Below, in pieces: positions 34,673 to 63,220 of a DNA stretch of 64,000 nt. The notes below the pieces were generated by a model. The model made no database searches. It saw only the letters and a program-made list of their open reading frames with translations, and had not been told where the DNA came from. How positions within the stretch are numbered: position 1 is the first letter of the stretch; every line of letters begins with the position of its first letter. The stretch is from Henricia sp. BOLD:AAB3569. Its lineage: Eukaryota > Echinodermata > Asteroidea > Spinulosida > Echinasteridae. The stretch covers positions 248,001 through 312,000 of the forward strand of contig JBBELK010000674.1 of assembly GCA_037783545.1 (NCBI GenBank), read 5' to 3'. The position numbers and the translations under genes are program-made.

Positions 34673-34979
34673 ATATAATAGCGTCAGTGACCGAAGTTGG
34701 CATTGTGTTAACATTCACAGAAAACAAGAGAGGGCCCAAAATCAAACCAGTTAATGGAAAAACAAGTGAAGAGGTTGAAAGGAAATTGCCTTTTGCACTT
34801 CAAGAACTAATAAGTAACTGGTTGAATGAACACCGTCTAGTGTTGAATTACGAGAAAACGAACGTAATGATTATCATGGGATCCAGGCATAAGTTGAACA
34901 GTGTCCCGCAAATCGAGGTCGAAGTAAACGGTCGTACTTAAACGTGTCAATAAAATTAAATGTCTTGGAGTAGTTCCCA

Positions 34980-35110
34980 ATTTTGCCTGTACTGTATACT
35001 CACTCACTATTTTGTCAACATGATCAGTCCACTTTAGTTGTTGATCAAGAACTAAAGATGACTGTTCATGTTGACAAAATAGTGAGCGAGTACAGTACAG
35101 GCAAAATTTG
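34980..35110. repeat. Inverted repeat hairpin within LINE sequence
   Basis: Arms at about 34982-35035 and 35058-35110 are complementary with few mismatches. The minus strand of the left arm and the plus strand of the right arm both translate to LVxDQxLKxTxHVDKIVSEY, a C-terminal LINE RT segment, so this is an inverted micro-duplication. Confidence 0.65.
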
Positions 35111-35350
35111 GGGTGGGGGTGGGGAGGATACATCAAAATATTTGCAATACAAAAATATATTCGTCTTGAAAAATTCCTCAAAGTTTTAATGCAATATACA
35201 TACACTTATTATAGTGACTAATTCAATAAATAGTTCAACTATTCATGCAATTGTTATTAATATAAACGAGACTACTCTACATGTACTTATGTAAGACTAC
35301 TACCAAACTACAAAATTAATACACAGATTACAAGTAGGTTATAGCATAAA
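35111..35350. other. 3' side of Gypsy element, possible LTR remnant
   Basis: AT-rich sequence after the last Gypsy stop codon. I could not define an LTR edge. Confidence 0.25.
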
Positions 35351-35360
35351 GAATGTAATA

Positions 35361-35612
35361 TCAATTAGACAACAATACACTTAAGGCTGCCCTTATCCGA
35401 TTTTCTTGCATTTCTGAACTTTTCCACTTTGCAAACAGGGCTTTGGCTCTCTCTACATTGTCCCTGTATGTTGACCTACCACTAACATAGTGCTCCTTTG
35501 TTTGGCCTAAAAAGTCATAAGTGAGTCGGTCAACCGGTTTTTGTATTCGTTTAGGTCGAGAAACTAAAGGCAGAGGAGTGGAAACAGAAGATACAGATTG
35601 TGAATTTTCCAA
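35361..35612 (-). pseudogene. Gypsy 2 C-terminal tail
   Basis: Frame with RPKRIQKPVDRLTYDFLGQT, the RP.R..KP..RL.Y sequence often found at the very end of Gypsy pol polyproteins. Ends in a stop at 35361. Confidence 0.55.
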
Positions 35613-35627
35613 TAAGTTAGGAGACTC

Positions 35628-36925
35628 TCAATGGGATCCACTGATAAACCTGATGGAGACTGGTGGGGTTCCAGGTTCTGCAGAGCGAGTATGGAAAGGC
35701 ACAGGGACAGATTCGGCGTTTGACGGAGAATATGACCGACTTTCTGGTGGAGAATATTCTGGTTCTATCTGAACCGGAAGGAAGATAATTTCCCCATCAT
35801 CGGCCACGTCATCACTTGAAGTGTAAACTTCTGTCTTCTCCTGATCGTGAATTTCCGTCTGCTTATCTTTCTCTTTATCTACCTCGATTTCGGCCTTTGT
35901 AGACACCGGTTTTTCGCTGTCTTCCATCGGTAGAAACATACACGGAGTGAGCAGGTTTCGATTGAGAGTCCTTTCTTTGCCTGTTGAGGTACATCTAACC
36001 ACGTAAACTGGACGATTTTCCAGTTTCGAAGCGATGACATAGGGGATTTCTTCCCATATCTGCCAACTTCTGGGTCCCTTTGATATGCTTGTTCTGTACA
36101 AGGACGCGATCGCCTGGTTGTAGGGGTGTGCGTCTTGTACGAGGAGATCATACGCTGTTTCAAGCCCTGAACATAATCATCATAGTCAGGAGGTGCGTCA
36201 TCAGCACTGGCAATTCCAAACATAAGATATATCGGAATTAAGGTTGGGGTGACGACCAAACATCAATAGGAACGGTGGATACCCTGTTGTATCATGACAG
36301 GTTGCATTGTAAGCATGAGCTATCGATCCTACATACTGTTTCCAGTTCTTTTTTGGTTGGTGTCAAGCGTTCCAAACATTTTTAGCAAAGTGTGGTTAAA
36401 ACGCTCGGTTTGTCCATTGCCTTAAGGATGGTATGGGGTAGTGCCATTTTTTTCAATTCCGGATATTTTGCAAAGGTTTTGAATGACTTGCCCTTCAAAG
36501 TTTCGGCCTTGGTCAGCGTGTATTCGCGCTTGAAATCAATAGTGTTGGATAAAATTCTCCCACAACACTTTTGCTACTGTTTCAGCCATCTGGTCTACAG
36601 TTGGAAAAGCCTGTGCGTATTTTGTAAAGTGGTCGGTGATTACCAAGATGTTTTCATGGCCGCCTTTACTGCGTTCGAGCTTCAGGTAATCAATGCACAA
36701 GAGCTCTAGCGGTTCACTGGTAGTGATAGAGACTGATAAAAATCTGACCTTAGATTTATAGGTTTTACGGAGACAACATCGTTTGCATCGAAGGCAGTGG
36801 TCCCTGACGTCTCGACTCATTCCTGGCCAAAAGAACATTTGTAGAGTTCTGTCGAAGCCGAGGTGCCCGACATCATCATAAAAACCAGTCATAGCCGTCT
36901 CTCTGTAGCATTCCGGAAGGACCAA
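35628..36925 (-). pseudogene. Gypsy 2 integrase
   Basis: 36536-36925 has VGHLGFDRTLQMF...FWPGM and CLRCKRC (zinc-binding H-H-C-C) and LLCIDYL (first catalytic aspartate). 36170-36515 has the third block, broken by a stop. 35879-36259 and 35628-36101 carry the C-terminal part with SWQIWEEIPYVIASKLENRP (GPY/F-like) and an acidic tail. Several frames are needed. Confidence 0.7.
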
Positions 36926-37204
36926 CTGATGTAAAATACTCCCCTATGCTGTTTTCCTAGCGCGATATAGAACGTCGTCCTTCAGCTTCAACTTATCATA
37001 TTCTCTGACTGTAGGGTATAGAATCAGGGTGTTCTTTTCGCTATTTAGAATCTGGTCTTTGACCTTTTTCAAGAAGACAGATTACTTTGGAGATTTTAGG
37101 ATCGTCCCGTTGAGAAAGTGCCAGTTGTTGCCGTGAAAGCCCAGGCAGCTCATTCTCACTGGTCTGGATCTTAACTGCCGGGGAGAGCTTTGCATGTTGA
37201 CCAG

Positions 37205-37648
37205 TTATTGTCTGACAATGGACAACAGATGACGGGCCTCTATATTGGGAATTGAAGAAAGAGGATGCCCCCCACAGATAGCCTGAACCACATCACACGG
37301 AACAGTCACAGTTTCTCGTTGGAAGTTAGATGTAGAGGCCGGCAACTCGGTTTGTGGTTTTCTGGAGAGAACATCTAGTTCGTCTTTCCTGGCTTGTACT
37401 TGACGGTAAATTGAAACTGTGAAAGAGCAGCGACCTAACATTGGCCAGTAGCGTCAAGTAGCGTCAAGCTTCCCTGTAGTTGTAACATAAAGGAGAGGAT
37501 TGCTATCCGCCCATACAGTGAATTTGCTGCCCAGCAGGTAATCTCGAAACTTATCAGTTATTGCCCACTTTAACGCGAGAAAACGCAAGCTTGTAGGTGG
37601 GTAGCGGGCTTCATCTGGAGTAAAACCTCTGCTGGCGCGCGTAGGCAA
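37205..37648 (-). pseudogene. Gypsy 2 RNase H remnant
   Basis: Frames 37454-37648 (PTSLRFLALKWAITDKFRDY; TVWADSNPLLYVTT) and 37205-37441 (DELDVLSRKPQ) correspond to the end of the RNase H domain and the ADALSR-type block. A frameshift lies between them. Confidence 0.65.
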
Positions 37649-37684
37649 CTACTCTCTCCCGGGCCTTACCATCTTGTATCTGGC

Positions 37685-38281
37685 TTAGAACGGCGCCAAG
37701 GCCAGTACCACACGCATCAGTTTGAAGAATAAAAGGCTGAGTGTAGTCGGCAAACGCAAGTATTTAGATCTTTCAAGACTTCGAAGGACTTCTGGCATTC
37801 GTCTCTCCATTCGTCTGCCCTTCTTCCTTCGCCGTGGATCTCCTGCTGTAAGTTTGTAGAGTGGTGACACGATTTTAGAGTAGCCCTTGATGTATCGTGT
37901 ATAATATCCCGTGAAGCCCAGGAACCGAAGTAACTCCTTGCGGTTGCAAGGTGTCTCCCAGTTCCTAACTTGCGAGATGTTGGCAGGGTCCGTCGCAATT
38001 CCTGCTGCAGATACTATGTGGCCAAGGTACGTCACTTCTTTTCGAAGGAGGTGGCACTTAGGAGGCTTCAACTTTAAGCCGTGTTGTTGCAAGCAGGCAA
38101 ACATCTTCTCAAGTCGTAGTAAATCCCCATCAAAGGTCGAAGAGAAGACGATGATGTCATCAAGGTATAATAGGACAGTGGAATAATTCTGGTCTTCTAA
38201 ACAAGTTTGCATTAACCACTGGAACGTCGCCGGTGCATTTTGAAGACCGAATGGCATCTGGTTGCACTCGTACAGCCCCAT
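37685..38281 (-). pseudogene. Gypsy 2 reverse transcriptase core
   Basis: 198 codons with MPFGLQNAPATFQWLMQ (motif B), TVLLYLDDIIVFS (motif C, catalytic YLDD intact), LKLKPPKCHLL and VTYLGHIVS, then LLRFLGFTGYYTRYIKGYS. It ends in scrambled frame near the RNase H start. Confidence 0.8.
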
Positions 38282-38388
38282 TGGAGTGGTAAATGCTGTT
38301 TTTGGCTTGTCTTGCTCTTCTACTTCGACTTGCCAGTACCCTGAAGTGAGATCCAGCGTTGTAAAGAATGTTGCCTTGCCCAGAGCGT

Positions 38389-38913
38389 CTAAAGCCTCTT
38401 TGATTCGAGGTAGGGGATACGCATCTCGAATGGTTCTATTGTTAAGTTGGCGATAGTCGATGCAGCATCATAAAGATCCATCATTTTTTGTACCACAACC
38501 ATGGGTGAGGCGTATGGACTACAGCTGCGGCGAATGACTTGTGCTTCTTCCATCTTCTCAAGTTGAACTTGTTGATTCGTTGGTTGATTATCGGTGGGCG
38601 TCTGTTTAGGGACTACTTCCAGTTTTTGTTGCCGCGGTTGAGGCAATGCTTGTTTCTTTGGCTGCGTCTGCATGTACTGCGGTTGTGACTGGGCAGTGGA
38701 TTGTACAGATTGGGATTTGGAGGCAACTTTCGGTGGTAACAGAGTTGCAGCCCGTTGTTCTCGCTCTATCTGTCGGAGTTCAATCTGTAGCTTCCTGAAT
38801 GACATAGGTCTCATAGGGGCAAGACGATTAGTTATCCTTTCGTCTCCAACTCCACGCATGAATTGCTGTGTAAGCATGCGATTACGATTGGACGGGGGAA
38901 GTCGGCTGCTCAT
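38389..38913 (-). pseudogene. Gypsy 2 gag end fused to reverse transcriptase start
   Basis: 174 codons. The first 80 are a gag-type region with many Gln (QQFMRGVGDERITNRL; SQPQYMQTQPKKQALPQPRQ). Then, without a protease, LEKMEEAQVIRRSCSPYASP and MVVVQK appear, the N-terminal finger of Gypsy RT. The usual KKDGS...CVDYR block is garbled. The missing protease points to an internal deletion. Confidence 0.65.
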
Positions 38914-38921
38914 ACGTTCTT

Positions 38922-39627
38922 CTACTGTCCGTATAATGTAGCTTCAAGCTCTACCGCGTATATACTGAGTGGTTCGTTCGTCAATCTCAATCGCTCATAT
39001 AATATGGCCAAGGGGTCACCAACCACGGACGTATTTCCAAACTGTGCTTTGAGTTCAGCAAAGGCATGATGCGGTGTCTGCTCCTCTGGAGGTAGATTTA
39101 GAACTAGCTTTCTGGCTGTGCCCCCAATATTTCTAACAATTGTGGCAAACTGCATTTCTGGTGGTATGGACGTGTTATCAATGAGGTACTTAACGTCTCT
39201 CACCCAGTCTTCGATGCAGAGGCTTGAACTTTCACGACCAGTGTAAATAGGGACACTCTTAACTTGATGGGATGGCAACAATTGGTAATGATCTGAAGGA
39301 GACTGTTACCAGGGATTAGAGGTGTGTAGCCTTGGAATGTTGGTGTTGGATGATGGAGGCCTCTGGTTCCAATGGGCCGGCCTGCGTTAACACGCCCACT
39401 TCCAACATAGCTAGGCTGTGGTTGCGCTGATGGACGGCGACAACTCTCTGAGATTCGTCGTTCTGTATATCATTAAGTTCGGCCATGAGCTGCTCAGCAA
39501 CTGGCGTGGGCGGCCCTTCCCTGAACATGTCAATGGAAGCAGCAGGTTGTACGCTGTCTACCGAATAGCGAATACTTGAAGGGGGAGAATACATTGTGTC
39601 TTCTGCAGACTGTCTCCTTGCAGCCAT
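38922..39627 (-). pseudogene. Gypsy 2 gag
   Basis: Two frames: MAARRQSAEDTMYSPPSSIR (from 39627) and a downstream frame (39281-38922) with YTGRESSSLCIEDWVRDVKY, FATIVRNIGGTARKLVLNLP and AFAELKAQFGNTS, a retrotransposon gag capsid pattern. A frameshift joins them. No CCHC knuckle is seen. Confidence 0.65.
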
Positions 39628-39650
39628 TTTGCTATAGAAAACCTGACTAA

Positions 39651-39972
39651 ATGAACAATGCAAACAACGCAATATACACCAGGAAAAAGTAGAGAGAGGC
39701 GTCAATGCAAACAATTAACCGGTACACATAAAAATGTGATTAATGAATTATGCACAAATCAGAAATGAAATAATATTCGAACACACAAAATAAATCAACA
39801 GTCAATTATTTAAAAAAGAAAAAAGAAAAAAGAATTGAAGTTATTACTATACTGAGTCCAATGCGTTGTGGCTTGACGTCTTGATTACAATTGTTCGTTG
39901 TCCACAATGATATCGACATGTTCAGTCCACAAACTGCAAAGTAACAGCAACACCCACGCGCAAAACACGGTA
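39651..39972. other. 5' side of Gypsy 2, no LTR recognised
   Basis: AT-rich sequence with an A-rich tract at about 39810-39835. It may hide a degraded LTR. Confidence 0.25.
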
Positions 39973-40528
39973 GAAAAGTCACATGGTCTTGCGAGTTAGT
40001 TTTGTGTCCAGCCGCATGAATGTTTGTTACTGCAGAACTGCACCAAATTCAACTCTGATTTCCCCCCAATATATATAAGTGATTGACAAAAAAGAGACTA
40101 TTTATACAGGTATGAAACAAAGTTAAACATAAGTATGAAAATTCGAACATAATTGTTTGTTTCGAGAGTCCAAGGAACGGGGAGCGAGCGCGTGCTACGG
40201 CAGGCTACCGTGGAGTGTAGGATATTTGCCCCGCGCAGCACGGCAAATAGCCTGAGTGCACACACACACGGTACGGATGTGTTGCTCCGGGCTGTCCAGT
40301 GAAAATGAGAAGAGCAAATCGTTTGTGACAAAGTCGTGAGGCTCGCGCGTAGTTGCAACGGCTGGTAAAGCGTATAACCCGTCTTTTGACCGTTTTTGTT
40401 AATTTTGCACTTCTTTAGTAAATTACGGGATATTTTTAAGATATTTTTTTTCACAACGACCATCAAAAATTGTATTGTCAATGCTGCTACATCACTAAAT
40501 CATGTAAACAGTAGGCCGGTGTGTACCT
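39973..40528. mobile_element. TTAA non-autonomous element, family T5 copy 1 (left-truncated)
   Basis: Matches 46273-46912. The right end reads GCCGGTGTGTACCT followed by TTAA (40529-40532). The left part, present in the other copy, is missing. The 127-codon minus-strand frame is a repeat frame, not a gene. Confidence 0.7.
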
Positions 40529-41696
40529 TTAAGCAATTTTTTTGGCTGAACAGCTTTATGAAATTGGCCCAGGGCGCGGACGCTGACCCACGACGAGGCC
40601 ACGCGACTCCACTGCATGCACGGCGTGTCTCACTGTAGCATGTTGCTAGGCAATTTCTAAACGGGCGGAGATTGCTGGATCAGTCTATAGGGCTTGGGAA
40701 TGTGATGTCATGCAACGTCACAATACAGTGGTTTCCGCCATGTTTGTTGCCAGTAACATGCGCGAGTACGTTCAGATATAAGCAATGGGAGCTGCGTATC
40801 ACTGTTAAACTGTTAAACTGTAGTGCAAAGACCCACACCAGCTTGACGAAGGCCTAGTAGGCAACAAAATTAGTCCACCCTCGTAAGTTGAGCACTAGTT
40901 TTATTTTTTTGCACTTTGCACTACAGTTTAACGATACGTTCAGCTTGTTTTGTTCCCACGCGTGCAGGATGCATGCGCCGCGCCGCGACATGTCGAATTC
41001 AACTACTAGGTCGTTGTTTGCGTGACGAGGCTGCACGCCAGTTCGCATAGCAACCACTCACTACCTTGAAGTATGGCGGCCGAGAATGACGTCAATAATG
41101 GTGTCGTGACGTCGATTCCGAAGCCCTATCTATAGGCCGTAATCCTGAACGCGTGAGGGCGCTGTCAAGTGAACCGCGCCCATTGCGCGTTGTGTTCGAA
41201 CACAAATAGACTGGTTCCCGCTCCACATATTCCACATACAACGACTGAATATGAGGACCGGCTACTGTCGTGTTTAAAATAGCACTTTAAGCATTACGTC
41301 ATGCATTTATTTTTAGAAGCACATAACCGTTAATTTTCAAAGCGCGCTGCGCGCTATATGGCATGAGTGTACAACAATTTGAAAGGGGTTATTCCATATT
41401 TGACCAATACAAATTTAATATATTAACCTTAAACTATTAAATATGCCCATTTTAATATACATGTAGGCTAGCATCAAAAAGAAAATTCAAACCTTGTCTG
41501 CATCACCCAGTGAGCTCCATATTGTACATTAGTTTTAATCTGTTGCAATCCCGTAACTACAGCCACTGGGTATAGTTTTGAATCCGTGGCATCATCACCA
41601 TATTACACACACGCGCAGCGCAGCACCCGTACACGTACGTACGTGCACGCGACGTCAATTCAAATTCTCTAAACAATGACGAAGTGTACCCGACGA
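40529..41696. other. Non-coding stretch with a MITE candidate
   Basis: No host exon recognised. See the candidate element at 40691-41128. A hairpin formed by AAACTGTAGTGCAAAG (40812) and its complement (40913) also lies here. Confidence 0.35.
40691..41128. mobile_element. MITE candidate with TCTATAG flanks
   Basis: TCTATAG occurs at both borders (40684-40690 and 41129-41135). The ends are partly inverted (GGCTTGGGAATGTGATGTCA versus complement GGGCTTCGGAATCGACGTCA). The flank contains the palindrome CTATAG, so the true target size is uncertain. Only one copy seen. Confidence 0.35.
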
Positions 41697-41700
41697 TTAA

Positions 41701-42522
41701 AGGAACACGTTACCTTCAGATTTCACGAAATCTCACGTTTGAGGGTGTTCCTTATACTTATTAAGAGTTGTTCTTGCAATAAAACACATTTAATGTGTTA
41801 TAATTAGTGAATGGTAATTTAAAAAAACAAACACTGACCTCTGACCCCCACTACATGTCCCGCGAAATGTATACGTATTTCAAGCCGTCAATACGATCGT
41901 CCGGGTAGTGGGCAAAATGCAGCGACGAACAGGAGTTAGGCTGGCGCCGTAGCCAGTGGGCAGGTAAACCTATCAGATGAACGCAAGGTACCATACCATT
42001 CTCCGCCTCCCGAGACATGTGTTAAATGTAAACACTTAGACACACACACACCGACTGGCTGTCAAAAATGGATCGTCGAGAGAAACAGCAGACGCGTCAA
42101 AAAAGAAAAAAACGAAAACCTCGCCATTCAGGGTAAGAATATTGTCATGGGACAAACCGATAGAAAGGACTTGGATGATTTATACCCAATGGTTATTGTA
42201 GACACGAATAAAAAAAACTGATGATAATACGAAATTTTTTAATGAAATAATTGTTCAGAAGTATTTCAACAGCTGCGACTGGAAATAAGACTAATATAAT
42301 TTCTCCGCCATTTATGGGAGTCAAGATTTTGACTCCCATAAATGGCGGATCGAGCGTGCTGCTTCGAGAAATTACGCAAAATTGAAGCATTTCTAAGGCA
42401 CGTTTGTGTGGATCATTATATTCTACTTTTTAAACATCTTTCAGATCGTGCTCATTATACTTCAAATGCTTGTAATAGCCCAAAAACGCCCAATAAAGCG
42501 CAACCCGAAGGCAACGTTTCCT
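41701..42522. mobile_element. TTAA non-autonomous element, family T3
   Basis: 822 bases between TTAA at 41697-41700 and 42523-42526. The ends read AGGAACACGTTACC and GGCAACGTTTCCT. Centre-right holds a near-perfect palindrome at 42304-42349 (CCATTTATGGGAGTCAA then its complement). I recall very similar repeats from echinoderm genomes. Confidence 0.7.
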
Positions 42523-42637
42523 TTAACGGTAACGTCCAGACGACTGGACGTGCATTCGGGTAACTTCGGGAACCTTCGGAAAAAGGAGGAATTCCTCCTG
42601 TTTCAAAATGGCAAAATTGGCGGCTGCCGGACCTTAA

Positions 42638-43373
42638 AGGGGCTATGTCACGGTTTGCGCATGCGCCAAATTCTTTCATATTTTGACATACGTGCGGGCT
42701 CAGATGAATGTAGTGCAATTTCGTTACACAACGCCATTGGTGCGTGTGCTATAGTTGTGTACATCGTGTACTTAGCACGTGCCGCATGGGCAGTGTGTTC
42801 GTTCATGAGTGTTTACAATACGCATAATTCAGCTACATTGTGCATCGTGTGCGCGCTCTTGTTCGATTTGGCATCGCGCGCGCGCGATTGTGCGATCAAT
42901 GTTTGGAAAAACAAAATCGTTCAGCGGTGGCGGCCACTGTGTCTTTCCAAGGACAGAAGGTATGCTGTAAAATTGCTCTCAGGACCAAATAATCATGTCA
43001 GTTTTGATGGAAAACAAGGTTAAATAAATTGCTGTATCCAACTATGTCATTCATATCATTCGATGCCGTTTCTGTCATGTGTTGTCGAGTTTTTTGATGG
43101 GATGAAAAACCTCTCTTTTTAACGACGGCCGCACACACGGTGATGTTGATGTTTGGCGGCTTAAAAATACGGGAAACAGTGCGATTCCAAGTAAAACGTA
43201 ATGCATCAGGACATCCTGGACGTCGACAAGTACACCACTGCCAAAATTACTTAAGAATTATAAGGGATGGCAAAGATTGAATAGGATATGCGAAACCTGG
43301 CGACAAAACTTGAAAAAGTTAGCCACACTTTTTCAAGTTTTGCTGCGCATGCGCAAACCGTGACATAGCCCCT
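42638..43373. mobile_element. TTAA non-autonomous element, family T4
   Basis: TTAA at 42634-42637 and 43374-43377 encloses long inverted ends (AGGGGCTATGTCACGGTTTG and beyond, about 29 bases, matching the complement near 43345-43373). A 205-codon plus-strand frame (42406-43023) runs across its edge and is therefore chance. Confidence 0.75.
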
Positions 43374-43377
43374 TTAA

Positions 43378-43754
43378 ATTCAGTCTAGTCAAAGAATTTT
43401 TGGTCCGGGTACCAGACTAGAACACAAAACGCGCTAGGCGCGCACGCCTTCCAGACGTCTATTTTGAATGGAAATTCGGGCCTGCGCGCCACGGGCCTGC
43501 GCGCTTCGCGTACGTACGTACGCGACTTTCCCCCACGTACGTACGTATGCACGCACCCCCACTTTTCTACTGTCGTCTATGGACATTTTCTGATTTCCCC
43601 CCAAATTACCTTGTTCGAGCGCCCTCCCGCGTTCGGGAATACGGTCTATTGAGGGCGCAACCTAATATCCGGTCCGCCATTATCATGTTAATGTTTCGTT
43701 GGATCGCATGATTCGTTGCAAACACAGGCAGATCACAGGCTACAGCCTACAGGT
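43378..43754 (+). promoter_or_regulatory. PHYHD1 5' flank and probable promoter
   Basis: Directly upstream of the PHYHD1 start codon. CpG-richer than its surroundings (runs of CGCGC and CGTACG at 43435-43520), with no TATA box at a convincing distance. CCGCCATTATC (43673) resembles a YY1-like initiator word. Promoter role is inferred from position. Confidence 0.35.
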
Positions 43755-61602
<17,848 letters not shown>

Positions 61603-61642
61603 TAAAATACAGGAATCAGTGTTGTGGTCGAGTCACCAATAT

Positions 61643-61716
61643 CGAGTCATTAGCCTCGAGTCCGAGTCTCGAGTCATTAGCCTCGAGTCCGAGTCACTAT
61701 CCTTGAGTCCGAGTCC
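61643..61716 (+). repeat. 27-bp minisatellite
   Basis: CGAGTCATTAGCCTCGAGTC plus CGAGTCT repeats about 2.7 times. Lies just after exon 5. Confidence 0.6.
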
Positions 61717-62134
61717 TGGTCACTTGTTCGCAAAAATAATGAAACTACATCTGCTGTAGACTGCTGAAGTGAATACGTCATCCCTTTGTTCGTTGCCTAT
61801 AGGCAATGGCTCTACACCGTAAATAACTGAACCGTGTCCCTGCACTTTTACAATGGTGTTTTATCTGGCAGCTACATGTAGCCATGATGTTTGGAGCCAG
61901 TTACCATGATAACATACGTCACACTTCGGCACTCCATAGTTTCGATCACACAATATGTGAAACGATGACAGGCTTATTGCTCTCCTTGCTGGCCTGGTGG
62001 GGCAGTGTACATATTTACGTGTCGTACTGTGTGTTTCTGCCAAGAATCGCGTATTAGGCGTGCGAATATATCTCTGTTCTGTTTTATTTAAATATGTGAC
62101 TCGTCCACCATCTTAGAGTCCGACTGATCATCAT
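61717..62134. other. PHYHD1 intron 5, start
   Basis: Non-coding. No HxD-bearing exon found. Confidence 0.4.
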
Positions 62135-62295
62135 TGTAAGATATTGAGTGGGTTTTGACGCATATAATCGGAACGATCTCACCTGGTTTATTCAGCCATG
62201 TAAAGAGAAAGAGCTGCATGTACATTAACAACCAGTTTACTGTAACTGCAAGCTGCAAGTAGTATGTGCATTGAGGGTACTATGCATATCTTACA
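62135..62295 (-). mobile_element. 3' LTR of Gypsy 3
   Basis: On the minus strand it starts TGTAAGATATGCATAGTACC and ends CAATATCTTACA, a TG...CA element with short inverted ends (TGTAAGATAT/ATATCTTACA). A GGCTGAATAAACC polyadenylation-like word lies at about 62186-62198. Confidence 0.7.
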
Positions 62296-62307
62296 TCTCC
62301 TCCCCAC
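62296..62307 (-). other. Polypurine tract of Gypsy 3
   Basis: GTGGGGAGGAGA on the minus strand, directly before the LTR; the plus-strand primer of LTR elements. Gypsy 1 has the like sequence GGGGGAGGAGA. Confidence 0.65.
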
Positions 62308-62615
62308 TAAAATGCTGTAATAAAAAGAAAGGTCTGGTTTTAAAGAATTCAATAAACGGCACAATTCTATTAGAATCCAAGTTTGTTTGAGGAAAAGTCT
62401 TTAAGCATGCATAGTCCAATATGAGTCGAGTTATTTGTCAATTGAACATTTATATCAAACGATTGTTTTGTTATTCGGGTTGCAAATTTGATCGTTCTAT
62501 TTTCTTTTTAAGACTAACTTAACTATAACAAGGACTATATCTTTGTTAAACAAGGTGTTAAACAAGGTGGCTACCCAAGCCAATGGGACCTGTAAGCATG
62601 AACATAAGTATGGAT

Positions 62616-62828
62616 CTAGAGTTCTAGTCTGTCAGGTGGTTTGCGTTTCCTCTGGGGGTAACGACGTTCAGTGTCAGGTGGTTTGACGTCTGGTTCTGGA
62701 ACAATAAGTGGCTGATCTGCATGTGGTTGGGCTGCAGGTACGGTCTTGTCCGATGAAGAGGGTGATGAAGAATTTGGTGCTATCTGGTTACTGGTGTCTG
62801 AGACAAGGTAGGGTTCCGGATCGATCAA
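62616..62828 (-). pseudogene. Gypsy 3 polyprotein tail
   Basis: 70 codons, Ser/Pro-rich, ending DTERRYPQRKRKPPDRLEL-stop, the RYP.R.R..P.RL sequence that closes many Mag-type pol proteins. Overlaps the stop of the frame before it by four bases. Confidence 0.7.
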
Positions 62829-63220
62829 CGTCTCATCTCTGGTTGTTGGTCCATGGTGTAGGGTTTTCCGGTATCGGCATCAAGTAGCTGGTCAATGTGT
62901 CTTCGCCAGATGGAGTCTGGACCAATGCGGACTTCATATGACAGGGGCCCAGTCTGTGTATGGATTATCCCTGGAATCCATTTCTGGCGGTCACGATAGT
63001 TGCGCACAAGCACCTTTTGACCGATGTGCAGGTGCCGGGTAGTTTTCGCAGATTTGTAGTTGATTGTCTGCTGAATCTGCTTATGGGAGACACGTTGACG
63101 AATGTCTGGTTTGATGATGTCCAGTCTGGATCGCAGGTTTCGCCCCATGAGTAGGAATGCTGGAGAACGGCCAGTGGTAGCGTGAGGTGCATTGCGATAT
63201 ATGCAAGAAGAAAGCAGCAC
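62825..63220 (-). pseudogene. Gypsy 3 integrase C-terminus
   Basis: 131 codons with YRNAPHATTGRSPAFLLMGR, LHIGQKVLVRNYRDRQKWIP (GPY/F-like module) and LSYEVRIGPDSIWRRHIDQL. Follows the main frame after one frameshift. Confidence 0.75.

Larger units (their letters stand above)
32140..35110 (+). mobile_element. CR1/L2-like LINE, heavily rearranged
   Basis: Plus-strand endonuclease from about 32155 (VAHLNIHSLVSKIDEFRLL; FCLNETL), a CINETW-type core and TRVTNHSSSLIDLTF near 32690. The linker is near 33000-33200 and RT motifs near 33650-34340 (PISVLSVFSKILQ; QSGFRPQHST; FIDLRKAFDTVNH). The RT carries an in-frame 225-bp tandem duplication. Beyond 34323 the LINE is replaced by a Gypsy integrase piece and then by short LINE pieces in alternating orientation. 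Frameshifts are frequent. The element is dead. Confidence 0.7.
35350..39650 (-). mobile_element. Gypsy-type LTR retrotransposon 2 (dead, LTRs not found)
   Basis: Minus strand, in order from 39627 down: gag, reverse transcriptase, RNase H, integrase with zinc-binding domain, integrase C-terminus and a charged tail ending near 35361. The protease and the first part of RT are missing. Stops and frameshifts separate the domains. No primer-binding site or matched LTR pair was recognised at either side. Confidence 0.75.

Noticed and set aside
40098-40481. 127-codon minus frame, with related frames at 46348-46845
   Set aside because: Both lie in copies of the same TTAA element and are broken in the second copy.
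42406-43023. 205-codon plus-strand frame
   Set aside because: Crosses the edge of the TTAA element at 42638 and contains no motif, so it is a chance frame.
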